A stretch of DNA of 5,282 bases from NCBI GenBank assembly GCA_013698525.1, contig JACCSM010000637.1, forward strand, positions 1 to 5,282, given 5' to 3'. How positions within the stretch are numbered: position 1 is the stretch's first letter; the number at the start of each line of letters is the position of its first letter. The notes under the pieces are model-generated. The model did not search any database, was not told where the DNA came from, and was given only the letters and a program-made list of their open reading frames with translations. The stretch comes from Rubrobacteraceae bacterium. GTDB lineage: Bacteria > Actinomycetota > Rubrobacteria > Rubrobacterales > Rubrobacteraceae. This document shows positions 1 through 5,282 of this stretch, piece by piece. The position numbers and the translations under genes were made by a program.

Positions 1-159
1 GAGATCTGGAACGGCATCTCGGCCATCGACGGTAGCGACCGAGAGGTCAAGGATGGCCCACCCGAGGGCGGCGAGGTCCCCGACCTCGAACCGGCTCCTC
101 CCCTCTACGCCCCGAACGTGAGTGCCGCGGATATCGAGGAGATCGCCAGGAGACTGTAA
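1..159 (+). CDS. C-terminal end of an unrecognised protein (5' partial)
   Basis: Reading frame 1 is open from the first base to a TAA at 157-159, giving the last 52 residues of a gene that begins left of the window. The fragment starts EIWNGISAID, passes through an acidic, glycine- and proline-rich stretch (EGGEVPDLEPAPP) that looks like a flexible linker, and ends in what should be a short amphipathic helix (SAADIEEIARRL). There is no signal peptide, membrane segment or catalytic motif in this part. I do not recognise the family and assign no function. Codon use is GC-rich, with AGG arginines, like the complete genes of the window, which supports real coding. It is followed by a 181-base gap, so it need not share a transcript with the next gene. 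Confidence 0.6.
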   Translation, partial: EIWNGISAIDGSDREVKDGPPEGGEVPDLEPAPPLYAPNVSAADIEEIARRL

Positions 160-225
160 GGGCGCAGGCGTCGAGAAGTACACGCCGACTTCACACTCCA
201 ACCTGGACGGCGTGCGTGGTGCGGT

Positions 226-273
226 GATACTGACAACGCGTGTAACGGAGGAGTACCTTACTCTGTCAATATT
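226..273 (+). promoter_or_regulatory. Possible promoter/operator region upstream of the PRC-barrel gene
   Basis: The gap at 160-340 becomes more AT-rich here. CTGACA at 230-235 differs from the -35 consensus TTGACA by one base; TACCTT at 254-259, 18 bases on, is a poor -10 (3 of 6). The same stretch carries an imperfect inverted repeat: GATACTGACA (226-235) and TGTCAATATT (264-273), whose reverse complement AATATTGACA matches the first arm at 8 of 10 positions. The repeat could be an operator, or back-to-back -35 elements. Evidence is by eye only; no start site is known. Confidence 0.25.
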
Positions 274-340
274 AGTGAGGAGACGCGCCGTGCGCGTCGG
301 CTCTCGACGTGAAGGCTACTGTTTCTCGAAAGGATGAGCT

Positions 341-898
341 GTGGACAGAGAAAGCGGTCAGGATCCCTTCGCTGGGCTAAAGAGCGGCGGCGAAGAGTAT
401 AGCGTCTACGACGCCCACTACGAGAGGGTCGGCAAGGTGGGCGACGTCTTCCTCGACGAGCGGGATGCGGTATCTTACATCGGAGTTGAGATGGGTATCT
501 TCGGGACGAACTCCACGCTCGTACCGGCCGAGATCGTCAGGGTCAACGACAGGCGGCGCCTGATCGAGGTCGCCGCTGAGGCGGAGACGATCAAACACGC
601 CCCGCACTTCGGCAACGAAGAGACAGTATCTCCCGAGCTCGAGGATAGGGTAAGGACTTACTTCGGGCTCGAACCTCTTCTGCCGCCCAGTGATCCATAC
701 CCTTCCGACGACCCAGGCCGCTTCGGTCCCGACGACCGGGTGGACACCGAACCGGGCGAGAGGATGGAGGCCCAGAACCGTCTCACCGGGGAAGGGGAGC
801 AGGCGGCAGCGCCGCAGCCCGGAGAGCGCATCCCCGAGGACCGCTGGGACAGGGAGACCAGGGAGGGTGGTGTTACGATCCACCGCCGGAGGATATAA
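341..898 (+). CDS. PRC-barrel domain protein with acidic disordered tail
   Basis: The start is GTG at 341, chosen for the GAAAGGA ribosome binding site at 328-334; the protein is 185 residues. Residues about 19-110 form a PRC-barrel domain of the stress-protein type: the opening EYSVYDAHYERVGKVGDVFLDE, the YIGVEMGIFGTNSTLVPAEIV core, then an IEVAAEAETIKHAPHF segment and an EDRVRTYFGL helix that commonly closes this domain in actinobacteria. Residues about 112-185 are rich in Pro, Asp, Glu, Arg and Gln and look disordered, ending in VTIHRRRI. PRC-barrels are small beta-barrel adaptor domains known from RimM and photosynthetic reaction-centre H subunits; free-standing versions are often stress-related and poorly characterised. 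In related proteins the domain is often followed by a YsnF-type (DUF2382) domain, which is absent here. There is no signal peptide or membrane segment, so it is probably cytosolic. The domain call is firm; the cellular role is unknown. Confidence 0.85.
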   Translation: MDRESGQDPFAGLKSGGEEYSVYDAHYERVGKVGDVFLDERDAVSYIGVEMGIFGTNSTLVPAEIVRVNDRRRLIEVAAEAETIKHAPHFGNEETVSPELEDRVRTYFGLEPLLPPSDPYPSDDPGRFGPDDRVDTEPGERMEAQNRLTGEGEQAAAPQPGERIPEDRWDRETREGGVTIHRRRI

Positions 899-937
899 GG
901 AGACGCCGTACTCTAGGTCCCTGACCTGGTGTGTAGG

Positions 938-953
938 GCCGGCCGCATCCGGC
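938..953 (+). other. Short GC hairpin after the PRC-barrel gene
   Basis: GCCGG (938-942) pairs with CCGGC (949-953) around a 6-base loop. A second tiny inverted repeat, AGGTC (915-919) with GACCT (923-927), lies just upstream. Neither is followed by a T run. They could weaken read-through from the PRC-barrel gene, or be chance in GC-rich DNA. Confidence 0.2.
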
Positions 954-966
954 GCAGCCGAACGGG

Positions 967-972
967 TAGAAT
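967..972 (+). promoter_or_regulatory. Possible -10 box for the phasin-like/dehydrogenase operon
   Basis: TAGAAT at 967-972 matches the TATAAT consensus at 5 of 6 positions and lies 30 bases before the GTG start at 1003, leaving room for a leader of about 24 bases with the ribosome binding site. No convincing -35 hexamer lies 16-18 bases upstream (the region reads CGCATC). The preceding GGG makes GGGTAG, reminiscent of sigma-B-type -10 elements, but no GTTT-like -35 accompanies it at a sensible distance. Confidence 0.3.
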
Positions 973-1002
973 GTCCGGGGAGAGCGGTCGAAGGAGGAAC
1001 GA

Positions 1003-1542
1003 GTGTCAGAAGGCGGACCCGAGGCGGCGCGGAGGTTGACGGAGGCGTTCGGCGAGCCCTACAGGGAGGTGGTTCGCAGCGCCGTCGACGCCCAACAGAG
1101 GAACGTCCAGCTCGCCCAGGGCTGGGTCGAGAGCGTGACCGGCGTGCTGGAGAGCCAGACTGAGGCCAACCGGGCGCTGACCAGGGCCATGAAGAGCCAC
1201 ACGAACGCCGTCGAAGAGGCGATCAAGAGGCAGGAGCGTACCAGCCGCGCCCTCGCCGAGAGTCTCGAGGCGTACAGGGATGTCATCGAGCGTAACACGG
1301 CGCTCCAGGAGAAGAGCGCGAACCTCGTCCAGGGCTTCTTCGGTGACGTTACCTCCGAGCTAAGAGAGGGGATGCAGGGTAGCCAGGAGGTGGCCCGCAG
1401 CCTCATGGAGGGCTCGGAGAGACAGATGGAAGCGTTCCAGGCGATGCTTGGCGAGGCGATGAACTCCTACGCCAACCTGATGAACGCCCCCTTCGACCAC
1501 TACCGCAAGAACCTCGAAGCATTCAGCAAACAGGGCCAGTAA
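1003..1542 (+). CDS. Phasin-like all-helical protein (putative granule-associated protein)
   Basis: The 179-residue protein starts at GTG 1003, five bases after a perfect AGGAGG (992-997). It lacks cysteine and has no proline between residues 20 and 162, so nearly the whole chain should be helical. It is rich in Ala, Glu, Gln, Ser and Arg with long amphipathic stretches (about 20-112 and 114-160), then a short NAPFDHYRKNLEAF tail. Size, composition and lack of a signal peptide fit phasins, small proteins that coat polyhydroxyalkanoate granules and affect their number and size. It is 10 bases upstream of the dehydrogenase gene, so the two are almost surely co-transcribed. Phasins are weakly conserved and easily confused with other coiled-coil proteins, so this could instead be a LEA-like or structural helical protein. 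The coding call is firm; phasin is a working hypothesis. Confidence 0.6.
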   Translation: MSEGGPEAARRLTEAFGEPYREVVRSAVDAQQRNVQLAQGWVESVTGVLESQTEANRALTRAMKSHTNAVEEAIKRQERTSRALAESLEAYRDVIERNTALQEKSANLVQGFFGDVTSELREGMQGSQEVARSLMEGSERQMEAFQAMLGEAMNSYANLMNAPFDHYRKNLEAFSKQGQ

Positions 1543-1552
1543 GGGGGACGAG

Positions 1553-3064
1553 ATGCAACCTAGCGAGAAAGGCCTGGAGGTCAGGAACCTTATAGGGGGA
1601 AGGTGGGAGGAGAGAGACGGACGCGACACGGAACCCGTCTACGACCCGGCCACCGGAGAGATCGTAGCACAGACACCCCTCTCGACGAGAGACGACGTCG
1701 ACCGCGCCGTAAAGAAGGCCCAAGAAGCGTTCGCCTCCTGGGCCGCCACCCCGGTCGTCGAGCGGGCGAGGGTCCTCTTCTCCTTCAAAGATCTCCTGGA
1801 GGAGCATTTCGAGGAGTTGAGGGATCTCGTCACACTCGAGAACGGCAAGGACGCCGCGGACGCCGCAGGAGAGGTCAGGCGCGGCATAGAGGTCGTCGAG
1901 TTCGCCTGCGGGATGCCGACTCTCATGATGGGCGAGACTCTCAGGGACGTGGCGAAAGGCATCGACAACTCTTCCTGGCGCTACCCCCTTGGGGTGGTTG
2001 CGGCCATAACCCCGTTCAACTTCCCTTGCATGGTGCCCCTGTGGACGATGCCCGTGGCTATAGGGGCCGGCAACGCCTACATCCTCAAGCCTTCGGAGAG
2101 GACGCCCCTGTGCGCGGTGAGGATGGGCGAGATCCTCTCCGAGGCGGGGTTGCCCGATGGAGTCTTCTCCATCGTGAACGGGGCGAGGGAGGCCGTGGAT
2201 GGAATCCTCGAGCACCCCGATATAAAGGCCGTCTCCTTCGTTGGCTCCCAGCCCGTGGCCGAGCACGTCTACACGCACGGTTGTGCCCACGGCAAGCGGG
2301 TACAGGCGCTCGCCGGGGCCAAGAACTCGATGGTCGTCATGCCCGACGCCGTACTGGAGAAGGCCGTCCCGAACATAATATCCTCGGCCTACGGCAACGC
2401 CGGCGAGCGGTGCCTGGCAGGCAGCGTGCTCGTGGCTGTAGGCGGGGTCGCGGACGATCTCGTTGCAAGGCTCAAGGAGGCCGCCGCCTCGATGAAGGTC
2501 GGTCCAGGAAAGGAAGAAGGCTCCGAGCTCACACCCGTCATCCGCGACTCCCACCGCGATAAGGTTCGCTCCTACGTCGACCTCGGAGAGGAAGAGGGGG
2601 CCGAGGTCGTACTCGACGGCAGGGAGGCGCCTCTTCAGGAGGGTTTCTTTATGGGTCCGACGCTCCTCGATCGCGTGACGGCAGAGATGCGCGTCGGCCG
2701 CGAGGAGATCTTCGGTCCCGTCCTCTCCGTGGTTCGTGTGGACACGCTCGAAGAGGCCATCGAGTTCACAAACGGCTCGCCCTTCGGGAACGCGTGCTCT
2801 ATCTATACCGAAGACGGGGCGGCCGTAAGGCACTGGAGGGAGAGGGTAGAGGCAGGGATGCTCGGGGTGAACGTCGGGGTCGCAGCCCCGATGGCGTCCT
2901 TCCCTTTCAACGGGGTGAAGAACTCCTTCTACGGGGACCTGCACGCCACAGGCAAGGACGGGGTGCGCTTCTTTACCGAGAACAAGGTGGAGATAACGCG
3001 CTGGCTCTCCGACCCTGCCGGTGAGTCGAAGGCCGTCAAGCGCCCCGTAGAGTCCGGCGCCTGA
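1553..3064 (+). CDS. mmsA: CoA-acylating methylmalonate-semialdehyde dehydrogenase
   Basis: A full-length (503 residues) aldehyde dehydrogenase superfamily enzyme of the MmsA/IolA type. The family converts (methyl)malonate semialdehyde, NAD+ and CoA to propionyl-CoA or acetyl-CoA with loss of CO2, in valine, thymine, beta-alanine and inositol catabolism; it is a cytosolic tetramer. Visible motifs: PFNFP with Asn156, ILKPSERTP with Lys179, the Rossmann segment SFVGS (228-232), GNAGERC with nucleophile Cys287, and EEIFGP with Glu385. Hydrolytic aldehyde dehydrogenases have ELGGK before the nucleophile; here it is LAGAK (253-257), lacking the general-base Glu, as expected for this CoA-dependent branch. 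Arg110 (RRGIE) and Arg286 look like the carboxylate-binding arginines of the family. The family's usual GAKNH reads GAKNS here. ATG 1553 follows a GGGGGA purine run. Substrate (methylmalonate versus malonate semialdehyde) cannot be settled from sequence; mmsA versus iolA naming is by family only. Confidence 0.93.
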   Translation: MQPSEKGLEVRNLIGGRWEERDGRDTEPVYDPATGEIVAQTPLSTRDDVDRAVKKAQEAFASWAATPVVERARVLFSFKDLLEEHFEELRDLVTLENGKDAADAAGEVRRGIEVVEFACGMPTLMMGETLRDVAKGIDNSSWRYPLGVVAAITPFNFPCMVPLWTMPVAIGAGNAYILKPSERTPLCAVRMGEILSEAGLPDGVFSIVNGAREAVDGILEHPDIKAVSFVGSQPVAEHVYTHGCAHGKRVQALAGAKNSMVVMPDAVLEKAVPNIISSAYGNAGERCLAGSVLVAVGGVADDLVARLKEAAASMKVGPGKEEGSELTPVIRDSHRDKVRSYVDLGEEEGAEVVLDGREAPLQEGFFMGPTLLDRVTAEMRVGREEIFGPVLSVVRVDTLEEAIEFTNGSPFGNACSIYTEDGAAVRHWRERVEAGMLGVNVGVAAPMASFPFNGVKNSFYGDLHATGKDGVRFFTENKVEITRWLSDPAGESKAVKRPVESGA

Positions 3065-3081
3065 CGCGGACCTTCGGATAA

Positions 3082-3107
3082 GGCGGGGTGCCATCCGGTG
3101 CCCCGCC
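3082..3107 (+). terminator. GC-rich hairpin terminator after the dehydrogenase gene
   Basis: Beginning 18 bases past the TGA, GGCGGGGTGCC (3082-3092) pairs with GGTGCCCCGCC (3097-3107) around the tetraloop ATCC: 11 pairs, two of them G-U. The sequence after it (CTTCGTCGCTT) has scattered T residues but no true T run. Position and stability make it the likely 3' end of the two-gene operon. Confidence 0.65.
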
Positions 3108-3152
3108 CTTCGTCGCTTACATTTGCGGATCTTGCCTACATGTAACACTCGA

Positions 3153-3177
3153 GTAAAGAATCTGAAAAATTCTTTAC
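3153..3177. promoter_or_regulatory. AT-rich perfect inverted repeat, possible operator
   Basis: GTAAAGAAT (3153-3161) and ATTCTTTAC (3169-3177) are perfect reverse complements around a 7-base spacer CTGAAAA. It sits in the most AT-rich stretch of the window (about 3140-3215), 31 bases upstream of the -10 box of the wall-hydrolase gene. An 8-base palindrome TACATGTA lies just before it at 3137-3144. The position suits a repressor or activator site. As an RNA hairpin it would be weak, so an operator is preferred over a terminator. The regulator is unknown. Confidence 0.4.
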
Positions 3178-3184
3178 CAAATTA

Positions 3185-3213
3185 GTGTTTTTCCATCACG
3201 ATGCGGTTACAAT
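3185..3213 (+). promoter_or_regulatory. Probable promoter of the NlpC/P60 gene
   Basis: TACAAT at 3208-3213 is a good -10 box (5 of 6 to TATAAT). The 17-base-spaced upstream hexamer GTGTTT (3185-3190) is a poor -35, within a T-rich stretch, so an activator or alternative sigma factor may be involved. Predicted transcription start is near 3220, giving a leader of about 30 bases before the ATG at 3252. This placement also argues against the in-frame ATG at 3201 as the translation start. Confidence 0.45.
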
Positions 3214-3237
3214 GTCGCGGACGCAAGTACGAACTCT

Positions 3238-3246
3238 GGAGGGGGG
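3238..3246 (+). promoter_or_regulatory. Ribosome binding site deciding the NlpC/P60 start
   Basis: GGAGGGGGG lies five bases before ATG 3252. The longer in-frame ATG at 3201 has no purine-rich sequence before it (TTTTTCCATCACG) and would put 17 polar and basic residues in front of a textbook signal peptide. The start at 3252 is therefore preferred. Confidence 0.75.
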
Positions 3247-3251
3247 CCCTC

Positions 3252-4325
3252 ATGCGTCGGCTTGGTTTGATCATAGCGGTGGCTGTTATGGCCACACTCT
3301 TAGTCTCCATCGCGTCTGTTACGGCTGGCGCACAGACTACGGATAGCCCATCGCAGCTTTCGGTCTCGCAAGGCACGGTCACGGGGGCGAATCCCTCCGA
3401 GCGACGCGCGGCCGCGCGCGACATGGCGGAGGAGGAGAAACTGCCCAACTACTCGCAGGTCGTGGACAACACGCACTCCTCGCGCTTCGACGCACCAGGG
3501 TGGAAGGGGGGTGGGAGTGACGTTTGGGCCCATGGAGGCAACTACGTCTCGGCGCGCGCCTCCACAAGCGATGTGCGCTTCAAGCTGAGGACTCCCACAG
3601 ACGGCGACTACGCCCTCTACGCCTGGTGGCCGGCCCGAAAAGGCAACAGCAGCGCTGCGAGATTCGGCGTGGAGACCGCCATGGGCACGAAGTGGATAGA
3701 GGCGAACCAGACCAGGGACGGGGGCATGTGGGTCAAGCTCGGCATCTACGAGATGAAGGCCGGCGACCGCCACGTCGTGCGCGTCTCCCCAGGGGACGGC
3801 TCTGGCGAGGTCATCGCCGACGCTGTCGCGCTCGTCAGGGGCGCTGCCTCACCGCCACCCGACGACCTTGCGCCAGCCGAAGGCAGCGGCGCGGGTTCCG
3901 GCAAGAACGTTTACGGCGCCTCGAACACCAATAGTGAGCGTCGGGACATAGTACGGTACGGTAGGACGCACATCAGCACCCCCTATTACCACTCTCCACC
4001 CGATGCCTGTTGGGCTTACGAGAAGGAAGACTGCTCTTGCTTTACAAAGCTTGTCTATAGCCACTTCGGCACTGAGCTGCCGGACCAGCCGAAGGAACAG
4101 TATTGGGGCGGGAACCGCAAGTGGATAGCAGAGGCCGACCTCAAGCGTGGCGACCTGGTCTTCTTCAAGGAGAACGGCCCTTACAACGGAATAACCCACG
4201 TGGCGATGTACAGTGGCAACGGATACGTGCTGCATGCTTCGTCTTACTACGGGAAAGTGGTCGAGAGCGAGATGAAGTACATCGAGGGATACTCCGGCGC
4301 CAGGCGCGTCCGCCACATGCCTTAG
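3252..4325 (+). CDS. Secreted golvesin-C-like plus NlpC/P60 wall hydrolase
   Basis: The product is 357 residues from ATG 3252. Residues 1-27 are a Sec signal peptide: MRRLG, a hydrophobic core, and probable cleavage after VTAGA. Residues about 67-197 resemble the golvesin C-terminal-like domain (NTHSSRFDAPGW near the start, then YALYAWWPARKGNSSAARF, GGMWVKLGIYEMKAGD and VIADAVALV), a beta-sandwich often attached to secreted enzymes and likely to bind carbohydrate or wall. A Pro/Ala/Gly linker (198-219) leads to an NlpC/P60 domain (about 228-357): Cys261 in EDCSCF, His316 in THVAMY and His328 in YVLHAS form the expected Cys-His-His set, and LKRGDLVFF precedes the His as usual. The family cleaves peptide bonds in peptidoglycan stems, typically D-gamma-Glu-diaminopimelate. 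The usual DCSG reads DCSC here, with further cysteines at 253 and 263. It should act outside the membrane. Domain calls are strong; exact bond and regulation are unknown. Confidence 0.88.
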   Translation: MRRLGLIIAVAVMATLLVSIASVTAGAQTTDSPSQLSVSQGTVTGANPSERRAAARDMAEEEKLPNYSQVVDNTHSSRFDAPGWKGGGSDVWAHGGNYVSARASTSDVRFKLRTPTDGDYALYAWWPARKGNSSAARFGVETAMGTKWIEANQTRDGGMWVKLGIYEMKAGDRHVVRVSPGDGSGEVIADAVALVRGAASPPPDDLAPAEGSGAGSGKNVYGASNTNSERRDIVRYGRTHISTPYYHSPPDACWAYEKEDCSCFTKLVYSHFGTELPDQPKEQYWGGNRKWIAEADLKRGDLVFFKENGPYNGITHVAMYSGNGYVLHASSYYGKVVESEMKYIEGYSGARRVRHMP

Positions 4326-4332
4326 CGTTACA

Positions 4333-4368
4333 GCGGGTAGGGGAAGGGTTGACCCTTCCCCTACCCGC
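4333..4368. terminator. Perfect 16-bp hairpin between convergent genes
   Basis: The arms 4333-4348 (GCGGGTAGGGGAAGGG) and 4353-4368 are exact reverse complements around the tetraloop TTGA. It starts 8 bases after the NlpC/P60 stop codon. There is no T run on either strand after the stem. Its location between converging genes suggests a terminator for the rightward gene and possibly a two-way barrier, although it is 162 bases beyond the stop of the leftward sppA-type gene. Confidence 0.75.
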
Positions 4369-4530
4369 GCATGTCAGCAATTCAGCAAGTGCCTAGCCAG
4401 CGAGACTCCCACGCGCGCAGCCAGGCTCCGTGGCAAGAGATACGGGACCTTATCTACCGCAGAGCAAAACGAACGCAAGCCGCTCTCCAACAAAGCTGAA
4501 ATGCTGACCAGTCGAAATGCTTGCAAAGAG
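4369..4530. other. Convergent intergenic spacer, no gene seen
   Basis: This 162-base stretch separates the hairpin from the stop of the sppA-type gene. I see no supported coding sequence, tRNA or promoter in it. It holds only a small direct repeat, GAAATGCT at 4498-4505 and 4514-4521 (16-base period), which is probably chance. It would form the 3' untranslated region of the leftward transcript. Confidence 0.5.
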
Positions 4531-5282
4531 TCAGGATCCTGGCAGGTAGAGGTAGTAAGGCTTCGGTTCCAGACCTAACCCTGCGGCCTCCATGATCTGC
4601 TGGGTTTGCGGCTCCTGCGGGACCAGGCGCGCCAGCAGGGTCTCGGTAAGGGTCGGCTCCTGTACGTAGCGGACCACGGTCGTGTCTTTCGTCCCGGCGA
4701 GCGTACCTGCGGTGGCGGACGCCTCGTCGAGGTCTCCGAAGGAGTCGACGAGCCCGAGATCCCTAGCCTGGCTTCCGGAGTACACGCGGCCGTCGGCGAT
4801 CTCACGCACCCTATCCTCCGGGATGCGGCGGCCCTCGGAGATCACGTCGACGAACTCGGAGTATGACTCGTCCACGATCGACTGGAAGATCTCACGCTCG
4901 TCCGGCCTCATCTCGCGGAAGGCGTTACCCATGTCCTTGTACTCGCCGCTCTTTATGACCACCTGCTTTATGCCGTACTTGTCAGCGGCCTCTGCGAAAT
5001 TGTTGAGCTGGAATATGACGCCCAATGAGCCGGTCAGGGTCGTCTCGTTGGCGACGATGCGGTCTGCTGCGGTCGAGATGTAGTAGCCGCCCGAGGCTGC
5101 GGTATCTCCCATTGAGACGACGACCGGCTTACCCGTGTTCTCCCTGAAATCCAGGATGCTCTGGTGCATCTCGTCGCTCGCCGTCACCCCGCCACCAGGG
5201 GAGTTGACCTCTAGCACTACAGCGACGACGCTCGTATCCTGCCCGGCCTGGCGCAGTGCGTCTGCGAGTCCTTCCGGCGTGG
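4531..5282 (-). CDS. sppA: SppA-type signal peptide peptidase (5' partial)
   Basis: The leftward gene enters from the right edge and ends at TGA (complement of 4531-4533); 249 C-terminal residues are present. They match S49-family SppA, a membrane-anchored serine protease that degrades cleaved signal peptides. Visible: TPEGLADAL, VVAVVLEVNSPGGGVTASDE (substrate-binding strand and loop), GDTAASGGYYIS with nucleophile Ser at fragment residue 63, TGSLGVI, and SGEYKDMGNAFREM with general-base Lys at residue 115. The Ser-Lys distance of 52 equals that of Bacillus subtilis SppA (Ser147/Lys199), which points to the short, single-domain form rather than the double-length E. coli type. A GRVYSGSQARDLGLVDSFGDLDEA segment, typical of the family, follows. 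The open frame continues to the edge, so the GTG at 5217 is internal, inside the VVAVVLEV strand, and not the start. The N-terminal membrane anchor should lie outside the window. Confidence 0.93.
   Translation of the reverse strand, partial: TPEGLADALRQAGQDTSVVAVVLEVNSPGGGVTASDEMHQSILDFRENTGKPVVVSMGDTAASGGYYISTAADRIVANETTLTGSLGVIFQLNNFAEAADKYGIKQVVIKSGEYKDMGNAFREMRPDEREIFQSIVDESYSEFVDVISEGRRIPEDRVREIADGRVYSGSQARDLGLVDSFGDLDEASATAGTLAGTKDTTVVRYVQEPTLTETLLARLVPQEPQTQQIMEAAGLGLEPKPYYLYLPGS

Noticed and set aside
122..337. A 71-codon plus-strand frame from GTG 122 across the gap before the PRC-barrel gene
   Set aside because: It overlaps the end of the first gene, has no ribosome binding site, and has a low-complexity Arg/Ser-rich product running through the likely promoter.
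690..1163. A 157-codon plus-strand frame bridging the PRC-barrel and phasin-like genes
   Set aside because: It is out of frame with both well-supported genes; the product is Arg/Gly/Pro-rich without a domain, a typical GC-frame shadow.
1523..3148. A 541-codon open frame on the minus strand, longer than the dehydrogenase it overlaps
   Set aside because: It lies opposite a dehydrogenase with all family motifs; its translation is rich in His, Arg, Gly and Pro with no recognisable domain. Long antisense frames are expected opposite GC-rich genes.
3201..3251. Upstream in-frame ATG at 3201 as the start of the NlpC/P60 gene
   Set aside because: It lacks a ribosome binding site, overlaps the -10 box, and would bury the signal peptide behind 17 residues.
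3110..3251. A c-di-AMP (ydaO-type) riboswitch before the wall-hydrolase gene
   Set aside because: Such riboswitches often precede NlpC/P60 genes, so I looked for the conserved core, but the leader is short and AT-rich and I found no matching segments.
4369..4530. A small RNA or tRNA in the convergent spacer
   Set aside because: No cloverleaf, T-loop motif, promoter or terminator pair could be made out.

Overview
The window looks like chromosomal DNA from a GC-rich actinobacterium, most likely Rubrobacter or a close relative. This is inference from composition and gene style: GTG starts with strong AGGAGG-type ribosome binding sites, heavy use of AGG arginine codons alongside GC-ending codons, and a stress-type PRC-barrel protein with an acidic, proline-rich tail of the kind common in Rubrobacter. 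No rRNA or other taxonomic marker is present, so the genus is tentative.

Layout: (1) positions 1-159 hold the last 52 codons of an unrecognised rightward gene. (2) A 181-base gap with a possible promoter and an imperfect inverted repeat leads into a PRC-barrel protein (341-898). (3) After a 104-base gap with a TAGAAT -10-like box come two genes only 10 bases apart: a 179-residue, almost all-helical, phasin-like protein (1003-1542) and a full-length CoA-acylating (methyl)malonate-semialdehyde dehydrogenase (1553-3064), closed by a GC-rich hairpin. (4) A conspicuously AT-rich intergenic stretch with a perfect 9-base inverted repeat and a good -10 box precedes a secreted wall hydrolase (3252-4325) built from a signal peptide, a golvesin-C-like domain, a linker and an NlpC/P60 domain. 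(5) A perfect 16-bp hairpin (4333-4368) sits between this gene and a convergent leftward sppA-type signal peptide peptidase, which runs off the right edge (4531-5282).

How the genes may work together: the only convincing operon is the phasin-like gene plus the dehydrogenase. The dehydrogenase would make propionyl-CoA (or acetyl-CoA) from semialdehydes of valine, thymine, beta-alanine or inositol breakdown, and a phasin would coat polyhydroxyalkanoate granules that can consume those acyl-CoAs. That link is a hypothesis. The NlpC/P60 and SppA proteins both act at the envelope but are convergent, separate units. No mobile element, CRISPR array, tRNA or rRNA was seen. Nothing here amounts to a clearly new system; the most interesting items are the phasin/dehydrogenase pair, the domain make-up and modified Cys motif of the wall hydrolase, and the operator-like AT-rich palindrome in front of it.
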